Part shown: in pieces, positions 56,958 to 64,000 of the stretch
Layout of the letters: each line of letters opens with the position of its first letter
Numbering within the stretch: the first letter of the stretch is position 1
NCBI GenBank assembly: GCA_002749535.1
Contig: MZZL01000136.1
Coordinates: 1 to 64,000 of the forward strand
Source: Apophysomyces variabilis
Taxonomy: Eukaryota > Mucoromycota > Mucoromycetes > Mucorales > Mucoraceae
Direction of reading: 5' to 3'
DNA: 64,000 nt
Translations under genes and position numbers: made by a program
The notes under the pieces: model-generated
The model's database searches: none
The model's input: only the letters and a program-made list of their open reading frames with translations
Told to the model about the DNA's origin: nothing

Positions 56958-58310
56958 TCAAACATGAGTCAACGGAAGGACAACCATTTCCAGCAATTCA
57001 TTAACCCATCGTTCTCGCGCTGTTGCCCAACTATCGTCCATCACCAGGGTATGTCTCTCCAAACTGACAAGAGCACCAGCAAGATGACGCTCCGATCGTG
57101 CACTGGCCACTAAAGTCAACCATGTCTCGCGTTCCTGAATCCATGCTTCCGACACCGCCGTCCAAAGCAACGCCATCTCCAGCTGCACAAGCTGATAAGC
57201 AACCTGCTCAATACTCTCCGGTTCCCGCTCCACCCAATCATTCCGTCGGGCAAGCCAGCGTGGTGATTTATGACGATGAGGAATATGCGCTTCATACACA
57301 CGCAATTTATGGGTCAACGCCTTGATATTGCCCAAAATCGATGTCTCATAAGAAGGAGGTGGTGCATCGCCATCAGGATGATGCGTAGCACTATTTGCAT
57401 TGTTATTCGTACTGCTCGCTGTTGTCGCCGTCGTCCCCGTTCGTCGAACAGAGCCTGATGTGGACGGATGGGTATGGGCCGTGGGATCATGATGATTGGA
57501 CATAGGTAAAGGAGGCGAAGGTGAAAACGCCGGTGGTGGACTCTGAGGACGAGGAATAGCACTCAATGATAAGGATGATGCTGTTGCAGGTGGCGGCTTA
57601 TGGACACTGACGCTGCTACTCGTACCATCCCCACTGCTACTGTTTGTCCCGTTATCATTCCCATTAATATTGCTATGATTATTATTACTGCTGCTGCTGA
57701 CAAGCATCGATGTAATCATCCCTCGTCCCCGTCTCTCTTGTCCCTCTCTTTCCCTTGCCTGTTTGATAACTACTTGCTGAGATGCTGATACGATTCTTCC
57801 TTCATCCTCCTCCTCTTCCTCTTCTTCTTCTTCCTCGTCTTCTTCCTCGTCTTCTTCCGGATGATCCCGAAGATCGTTCGCTCGGATCGGATGCTCATGA
57901 CGATGATGATGGTGATGTTGATGGGACGGATCGGAGCAGGAAGGTCCTGCGGCAGTCCTATGGACGACATCCGCATTGACTGCATGCACGGGCAAACACC
58001 TGCTGATATGCTGCGCAAGACGGTCGAGTTTGGTCTCAATAGACGACAAGGAATGGCTCTCTACTGGCACATGAATCTCCCAAACCGTCTCTACTTCGGC
58101 GACTCGCACTCGATGGGGCTGGATCTCTATCATGGTGTCTGGATCCGTGACAAATGGTATGAGTTTGTCGCTCGATCGTAGTGCAGTGGCATTAGGCACC
58201 AAGGCCTGGACATCTCTCAATAGTACATATTCTTCCTCTCGAATGCGTCGTATAGGTACACGATAAATATGGTTTTTATATTCCACATATTTATACTTTT
58301 CAAGAGACAT
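56958..58310 (-). CDS. 450-aa protein, possible WSD/WHIM-like C-terminus
   Basis: A single open frame. Residues 1-120 are ordered (KYKYVEYKNHIYRVPIRRIR.., DTMIEIQPHRVRVAEVETVW). The middle (about 120-335) is low complexity: His-rich, then a run of about 20 Glu/Asp, then Asn, Ser/Pro and Thr stretches. The C-terminal ~115 residues are helical (SIEQVAYQLVQLEMALLWTA, SARSERHLAGALVSLERHTL, SWATARERWVNELLEMV). That last part resembles the WSD/WHIM motif of ISWI-type remodeler partners, in which a 'LE..I..S W...R..W' pattern recurs. The likeness is by eye only. It starts 0.2 kb from the divergent GNAT gene. Confidence 0.72.
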   Translation of the reverse strand: MSLEKYKYVEYKNHIYRVPIRRIREEEYVLLRDVQALVPNATALRSSDKLIPFVTDPDTMIEIQPHRVRVAEVETVWEIHVPVESHSLSSIETKLDRLAQHISRCLPVHAVNADVVHRTAAGPSCSDPSHQHHHHHRHEHPIRANDLRDHPEEDEEEDEEEEEEEEEEDEGRIVSASQQVVIKQAREREGQERRGRGMITSMLVSSSSNNNHSNINGNDNGTNSSSGDGTSSSVSVHKPPPATASSLSLSAIPRPQSPPPAFSPSPPLPMSNHHDPTAHTHPSTSGSVRRTGTTATTASSTNNNANSATHHPDGDAPPPSYETSILGNIKALTHKLRVYEAHIPHRHKSPRWLARRNDWVEREPESIEQVAYQLVQLEMALLWTAVSEAWIQERETWLTLVASARSERHLAGALVSLERHTLVMDDSWATARERWVNELLEMVVLPLTHV

Positions 58311-58514
58311 GTTTATGATTAGGGGATTCCAATGAAAAAGAGGAAAGAAAGGAAAAAGACGGGTTCAGCGAGGTAGGATGCGTGTGCGGACTGTGTTTCC
58401 CTCAATGGGGAAAAGCAGCGAGTGTGACGAGCCTTCCGCTGGCCGGGCCAGCAAAAAGAGAAAATCCCCCCAAAAAAAGAAAAAGGGCATTATGCAAGAA
58501 GAGAGGGTACCTTG
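58311..58514. promoter_or_regulatory. Short divergent promoter region
   Basis: About 200 bp separating two divergent intronless genes. It must contain both core promoters, but no clear TATA element was identified. Confidence 0.4.
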
Positions 58515-59327
58515 ATGGCCTATCAGCAAGATATCCTTAGGTTAAACCATTGTTTATTTATCCGGCTGGCTGGCACAACCCTTGTTCGGGATGACGCTGT
58601 CTTGGCTATCAATCCTCGCAATCCAGGGCATCAGCAATCCAACCTGTGTTTCCGACTGCGCCTTCATGAACAATTTCAGGAAACATTCAACACCTTTCTG
58701 CGCGAAACGCTGGCCATTTTCGAACAAGCTGGCATTGAACCACGCTACATTATTGATGAGCTTGCTACACCTTCGGTCGAAGCCCTTGTCCATGCATTTG
58801 AACAAGCCGGGTTCCATGTCGAGCGAGACTACGACGTGATCATGTCCCGAGACCCAATCGACAGCGACAGCAGCATGATGGCACAGGACACAGCGTGTGA
58901 GGATACCGTGCGAAACGCAACGATGCAGGATCATGAAGCCCTCTGTGCACTTTTTGGCAAGGCTTTTGGCTACGAGGATACGGAATGGTTGATCTATAAA
59001 GTGCGGTGTCAGCTGGAAGATCCGACGACCTTTCCCACCTATGTGATTGAACAGGAGGGCCAGGTCGTGAGTGCCACCATCCTCAATCTACCGCCTGGCC
59101 TGCCGATCGGGCATGTCAATGTGTGTGCCACGCTGCCTGGCTATCAGGGTCAAGGACTGGCCAAGAAGTGTCTTGACTATGCCTTGAAAAAGGCATCGCA
59201 AGGGCGGAAAATGTATCTCGAAGTTTACGACGAGATCAGTCATGCACAACGTATGTATCAACAATTGGGATTTAAAATAGAAGGCACTATGGCCGTTTTC
59301 CCTGCAACAAAGAAAGATCAGAGATAG
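58515..59327 (+). CDS. GNAT-family N-acetyltransferase
   Basis: An intronless gene of about 270 aa. The C-terminal half is a GNAT fold: RNATMQDHEALCALFGKAFG (start of the domain), TYVIEQEGQVVSATIL (beta strands), then motif A CATLPGYQGQGLAKKCLDYA with the acetyl-CoA pyrophosphate loop QGQGLA. YEVYDEISHAQRMYQQLGFK is motif B, reading as LEVYDEISHAQRMYQQLGF in this protein. The N-terminal 115 residues form a second, weaker domain (FRLRLHEQFQETFNTFLRET), as in two-domain GNATs. The acceptor cannot be predicted. The ATG at 58515 is used, preceded immediately by TTG. The lack of introns is unusual compared with most neighbours. Confidence 0.88.
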   Translation: MAYQQDILRLNHCLFIRLAGTTLVRDDAVLAINPRNPGHQQSNLCFRLRLHEQFQETFNTFLRETLAIFEQAGIEPRYIIDELATPSVEALVHAFEQAGFHVERDYDVIMSRDPIDSDSSMMAQDTACEDTVRNATMQDHEALCALFGKAFGYEDTEWLIYKVRCQLEDPTTFPTYVIEQEGQVVSATILNLPPGLPIGHVNVCATLPGYQGQGLAKKCLDYALKKASQGRKMYLEVYDEISHAQRMYQQLGFKIEGTMAVFPATKKDQR

Positions 59328-59647
59328 AATGATTATAGAAAAAGAAAGATGCGCTTTTCGTTGTCATTGTTTTTTCTTTAATTCCCAAGAAAAAAGAAAT
59401 ATTACATTATCTACAATGCTGTTGTCTAGAGAGAAAAACAAAAAAAGAGATAGAAATGATAGATAAATTCAAGAAAAAAAGCGTAGCGGCGCAGCCAACC
59501 CACAAACAAAGTAAAAATCAAAGAAATAGACGGAAGAGATAGAAAGGGAAAGTGATAAATAAAAAAAAGATGAAATAAGATGTGTATATATGTGTGTGTG
59601 AGAGCGTGTATGGTTTTGCGAAGGTTGTTCCTTTTCTTTTTCTCTTC
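59328..59647. terminator. Convergent 3' region GNAT/GPD1
   Basis: About 320 bp of A-rich DNA with several oligo-A runs between the convergent stop codons. No gene. Confidence 0.45.
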
Positions 59648-60748
59648 TTAGATATCACGAACAATGGAATCGACAGGGGCACCTTCGTACACAATACGAT
59701 AAACGGTGTTGAAGAGAGGGAATTCGGTGACCATGTTACGGGCGACAAGGAACTCATGCACTTCCTGGGCAGTCAAGGTACCCTGGAGTTTCTGACCGTT
59801 CAACAATTCGGCTTCCAACTGTTCAATAGGCTTGCGTGTTTTGGCAAAAGCCTCGGCGACCTTGCGGTTACGTCCTCCGGAGCAAGTGGTGATCAAGTCG
59901 GCCACACCGCAGGATTCGAAAAAGGTTTCGTTCTTGACCATGTCACCAAAGAAGGTCTGACCAAACTTGCGCATTTCCATCAAACCCAAACGGATGATCG
60001 CTGCCTTCGTGTTGCTACCATATCCCAAACCATCCGAGAAACCTGCACCGACAGCGACGACGTTTTTCAGAGCACCGCACAATTGAACACCGACATGATC
60101 CTGAATGACATTGATACGGAAATAGTCGGTATGGAAAAGTTTGTGAAACACGTTGCCATCCTCGACATTCACGCAACCAATGGTCGACTCACAAAAGCTC
60201 TCACGGGCGACTTCATCCGCAATGTTGGCTCCGCTCAAAGCAGCGCAGGGGATGTCGAGAATACGGGAAATTTCTTCACTGAAAAGGAACATGCCCTCGG
60301 GTGTGATCTCAAGACCTTTGATCAACGAGATCGCACGGGCGTTGGGAGAAAGATGACCCTTCATCTTTTCACAAATACCACGGACAAACTGATGGGGCAT
60401 GACAAAGATAATCAGCGAAGCATTCTTGCAGGCCTCGACCACGTCGGGGATAGCGACGACATTCACCGGCAATTTAATGCCCTTCAAATACTTGACGTTT
60501 TCATGCTCCCGGTTGATGATCTCGGTCAATTTCTCGCCGTTGACTTGTTCCTCAAATACCCATTGACGAACAGTAGGTGCAAACAGTTCGGGATATTTCA
60601 AAACATTGTAACCAACAATCTTGGCAATGGCAGAACCCCTAGGCAAAAAAAAAAGAAGGTTCAGTGATTTGCCCCGTCTTTTTCCTTGTTTTTCCCAATA
60701 GACTTACCAGTTACCGGAACCAATAATGCAAACTTGATCAAGAGCCAT
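59648..60748 (-). CDS. GPD1: NAD-dependent glycerol-3-phosphate dehydrogenase
   Basis: Reduces dihydroxyacetone phosphate to glycerol 3-phosphate with NADH, feeding glycerol (osmolyte) and lipid synthesis. Two exons: a short first exon (60748-60708, MALDQVCIIGSGNW) and a long second (about 60638-59648), about 343 aa. The split falls inside the dinucleotide-binding loop GSGNWGSA. Further family blocks are RQWVFEEQVNGEKLTEIIN, NVKYLKGIKLPVNVVAIPD, LIIFVMPHQFV, SLIKGLEITPEG, SGANIADEVARE, YFRINVIQDHVGVQLCGALK with the catalytic Lys, NVVAVGAGFSDGLGYGSNTK and DLITTCSGGRNRKV. A cytosolic location is expected, with no obvious presequence. A long antisense open frame over the gene is a codon-bias shadow. 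Confidence 0.96.
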
Positions 60749-62911
60749 GATGAATAAATTTGTATGTATATATATATGGGAATGCGATAAAAAAGGAGTA
60801 AAGCTTTAGGTGAAGGAAGAAAAGAGAAGAGAAAGTGGATTCAGTTACCGCAACCAGGACAATTTTATAGACTTGCCAGTCGGATCACCTTGGATCGTAA
60901 AATTTGAATGAAACTTATCATGTTGCGTTGCTGATCCGATTCAATTTCCGTCAGCTGACCTTCATTTTTACACCCTATGAAAAATTTTCAACAGCATCCC
61001 AAAGTAGTTAATTGGGAGATGATGAGTAGTCAAAAGAAACATAATGACTTCATTGTTGAATCAATCAGATAACCGAATATCTACTTAGAAAGGGAAACAT
61101 AACAAGAAACATAGAGAGAGAGTCAATGTTGTGTGCTAAGCGAAGGACTCGTTGATAAGCAATCATTAGTTAATCAGTAATATTATCGCCGCTCATGGAC
61201 CATCCAACTAAAAATCTTTAGATACGCTGTCTGATTAGGGGTCCTCTTTTTTTCATGGTGCTGCACCCCCCTTTTTCCCCACTTGCAGTTTTGGCTCTTA
61301 CGTATTCTCTACGCCCGGGTAAGCGAGACTAAAACACAAGGCGGAATAGCAAAAATTTAGAGGGACTTCCCCCAGATTATCTCTCGCTCCCTCACTCTCT
61401 TAACTCACCTCGCCCGGTCGGACTCTTGCTTCCCTCCTCCCCGATTTCCGATCAAATGGTACCTTTTTTTCTTGGTCCCTCCTTCCATTACGTCAAGATT
61501 GCTATCGCTGATATTGAAAAATGCAAGTAAATTGAACATTTTGAATCCTTTTTTTTTCACTAGACTAAAAATATAAATTATCCTAGTATTGATAACAACC
61601 GAAGGTAGAAGTTCACTGTGCGTCGGAAAATTTACAGATCTTAGACTGAGCGGGTCTTTATTGTCTTTTTTCCTTATTAACATGTTACCATGGTGAGTTG
61701 ACAGTAACCATGACTTCGTTCATGTTGGTCTAGAAAACCGTCGGATTGCGGATCTCTGCTTAATCTATGCAATTCTAGCAAATTGTTTTAGTTTTGTTTT
61801 TTTACGAATAGAAAAAGAAAGAAACCATCAGCAAAAAGAAAATATTTCTATTTTGGATGGTGTGGTTATCTGCCAGTGATGGTTTAGATTATAGAGTTGG
61901 TGATCTTTTGTTGTTTTTGGCACGAGGGAAGAACGCTCGACTTGAAGTGTAAAATAAGTAAGCATTGAAGCCCAGCGACACTTTCCTGTTTCGGGAATCT
62001 CCGGCGATGGCCTCATTGATATGAAAAAATGACGCTATAGAGAGAGTCCTGAACCTCTTCTGATCTTTTGCGGTATGGCCTCTAGAGCAAAACAGCAGGT
62101 AAATATAAAGTTATCTCGTCCATAGGTTCCCTTATTTCATTCGCTGATAGCAGAAAGAGCATAAGCAAACCTTGTTTTCTTTGTCGCATGAATTCATAAG
62201 ATCGATAAGGTGTTGCGTACTTAATTGAACCTTATTTGGATAGATAAGAGAACGAGACAAGGAAGCACGCCCATTTGAACGCACATGCTTCACAGGTGAA
62301 AAAATGGAGTGCCCTTGAATTTTTTTTTTTGGTTTCAAGAATAGAAATAATGAGATTGAAACAGAAAAAATGAGAAGCCCTTACTGTTAAGATCAATACA
62401 GCTGTCAACCATTTCTTTTCCAACCCCGTTTGGATGCCCGCTAGTCCGTCTGTAGTGCTCCGTGGAGGAATGCATACTCGGACCTAAGGTCGATGCCTAT
62501 GCTCTCTAAATCCGACATGTCATCAAGCCTGAATATTACCTAGTTAACAGTCGACTCCTGTACAAGACAATGAATGCAAAACAATGCAAAGCTAAAACGT
62601 TCGACGCCGTTTACAAAAGCTTCAACTCATATTCTATCTCGCTCTAGTTTGATTATGGATAATATTTATTATGATGACTCTCTAATCGACCCAGAAATCA
62701 AGCAATGTAGATGGAAAAACAAAACTAGCAACCATACCCTGAGGAAGCGATGAATTGTTCTTCTTTCTGTCCTTTGGGAAGACTGTTGCTTTGTTTTGCA
62801 ACATAGGCAGAAGCTCGTAGCCTATTTGTTTGTTTTGTTTTAACAACTTTGGGAACATAGCCATAAACTTACCCAGATCCTACTATATATTCTAAGTTAA
62901 CTTCTGCTTCT
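60749..62911. other. Intergenic between GPD1 and the HET gene (2.2 kb)
   Basis: The left part is the GPD1 promoter side. C-rich segments near 61260-61440 and a 'gatccgattcaatttccgtc' stretch near 60940 stand out, but no gene, RNA or repeat could be recognised. Confidence 0.45.
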
Positions 62912-64000
62912 ATGGACGGTCCCTTTTACCTCTTTTTCTTACGGAATTGGAGTGCGACAATATTGGTGGATACTGACTGGGATCCAAGCAATTTTAAATG
63001 TACGTCTATGCCTTCCAACAGAAACTTCGTTAAATAGAAATTTCTACAGGTTAGGGAAACGTGATGAACAGCGAATGACAATGACAATGCCATGTGGTCA
63101 AGCTAGGTCAAGCCAGATCGTCCTTTTGGACACAGAATCCGATCTGAATATTATTAGATGCATATCTATAACCTTCGATGAAAATGTTCCTGAATTTTAT
63201 GCAATTTCATATCGCTGGGGTGTACATGCCAAATGGCAAGCGGAAACGCCTAATTATGACGCATCTATTACATCCATATCAAGGGAGAATTTGGTCAAAT
63301 TATGCAAGTTATACCGCCAGGAAATACGCTACCTTTGGATTAATGTCATATGTATTAATCAAGCAGACGACTGTCACAGAAAAATGGCTATCAGCATGAT
63401 GGACAACATATATAGGCAGTCTAAAAATATTATTGCAGTGCCAGATCTCTGTTATTGCAGCGAATACCCTCTAATGGAGAATGTCATTAATGAAGATATC
63501 GAAAGAGCAATCAAACTAATATGGGACTACGAAGTGGACTCTGAGAAAAATTTTTGTGCTTCGGTGCGTCTAATGAATGAATTTCAATGTATCTATCCGT
63601 TGAAAGCCACCAAGTTTATCCCCAAGATTATGCAAGAATGGGCATGCCGAAGCTGGGTAATCAATGAACGTACTATCGGTGTAAAGTGCAATGAGCTGGA
63701 TATAATAATATTAAGGGTAAACGGTAGAAAAATTCCCTATTGGCACTGGAATAGTTACCTTCCTATTGACTGGAATATAACCTTTGATCAACGTACACTC
63801 ATCAAGACGATTGTCAATTCTAAATCAACAAAGTATGTTGATCGTCTATTTGCCATACTTCCTCACACTGAATATAAGGACGCTATGCATAAATTGGTAG
63901 ACGACAGCGGATTCATTGACAATATAGTCGATTTGAAGATGGCTCTGATGGATATTCTAGACACGAAGGGTCAGATGATTTTATTAAATGACATGCTTTT
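62912..64000 (+). CDS. HET-domain protein, 5' part (runs off the window)
   Basis: An open frame of about 316 codons runs without a stop from about 63052 to the window end; its first Met is at 63075. An upstream segment from 62912 (MDGPFYLFFLRNWSATILVD) looks like a first exon joined across an intron near 63002-63051, although the phase of that join was not resolved. The HET core is visible: EFYAISYRWG, then LWINVICINQADDCHRKMAI and NIYRQSKNIIAVPD. Further on are MQEWACRSWVINERTIGVK and SKSTKYVDRLFAILPHTEYK. HET proteins in ascomycetes mediate non-self recognition and growth arrest; their role in this lineage is not known. A truncated paralogue lies at 30822-31208. Confidence 0.82.

Noticed and set aside
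59582..60667. A 361-codon plus-strand open frame opposite GPD1
   Set aside because: It is the complement of a strongly biased coding sequence. The minus strand gives an unmistakable NAD-glycerol-3-phosphate dehydrogenase, and the plus reading has no family features.
1..64000. tRNA, rRNA and CRISPR features
   Set aside because: Read through for cloverleaf-type GTTCRANNC contexts, rRNA-like stretches and regularly spaced identical short repeats. None was convincing; the only spaced repeats are the three 94-bp copies, which are not CRISPR-like.

Overview
The window looks like a piece of an early-diverging filamentous fungal genome, most likely Mucoromycota (Mucorales). The genes carry many short GT..AG introns. 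Housekeeping proteins are fungal/opisthokont in type (eL8, Rbx1, Opi1, Vps68/TMEM50, NAD-glycerol-3-phosphate dehydrogenase). Fanzor and Plavaka-type elements, tandem P450s and HET-domain genes fit this group. A component of the minor (U12) spliceosome is also encoded. The species cannot be fixed from the sequence alone.

The window has two compartments. About 1-36 kb is AT-rich, accessory and full of mobile DNA. From left to right it holds: a repeat fragment and a decayed tandem duplication (0-3 kb); a decayed Fanzor (TnpB-like RuvC nuclease) gene (3.3-6.3 kb); three cytochrome P450 genes on the minus strand (6.8-14.7 kb); an apparently intact 2.6-kb IS630/Tc1/mariner-like transposon with terminal inverted repeats and a TA target duplication (15.0-17.6 kb); small non-autonomous elements; a P450 gene cut in two by a ~6.0-kb Plavaka-type element (20.1-27.9 kb, element 20810-26853); a UDP-glycosyltransferase pseudogene on the plus strand (28.8-30.6 kb); a HET-gene remnant (30.8-31.2 kb); and a further intact P450 (31.5-33.2 kb). 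The five P450 loci are one tandem family: all intact members share exon lengths of 364, 840, 159 and 164-167 nt. 33-37.5 kb has no recognisable gene but carries three copies of a 94-bp repeat.

About 37.6-60.7 kb is a gene-rich housekeeping compartment: RBX1 (ubiquitin ligase), ZMAT5/U11-U12 20K (minor spliceosome), OPI1 (phospholipid gene repressor), ribosomal protein eL8, VPS68/TMEM50 (endomembrane), a C2H2 protein, two low-complexity nuclear or acidic proteins, a 450-aa protein with a possible remodeler-like C-terminus, a GNAT acetyltransferase and GPD1 (glycerol synthesis). The right edge (62.9-64 kb) is again accessory, with the first part of a HET-domain gene that runs out of the window.

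Most distinctive are the transposon-split P450 (the two halves rebuild exon 2 to within 4 nt), the Fanzor relic, the Plavaka-type element with an unknown divergent companion gene, two small inverted-repeat element families, and catalytic-motif drift among the P450 paralogues. Exon boundaries were derived by hand from splice signals and paralogue or family comparison and may be off by a few bases.
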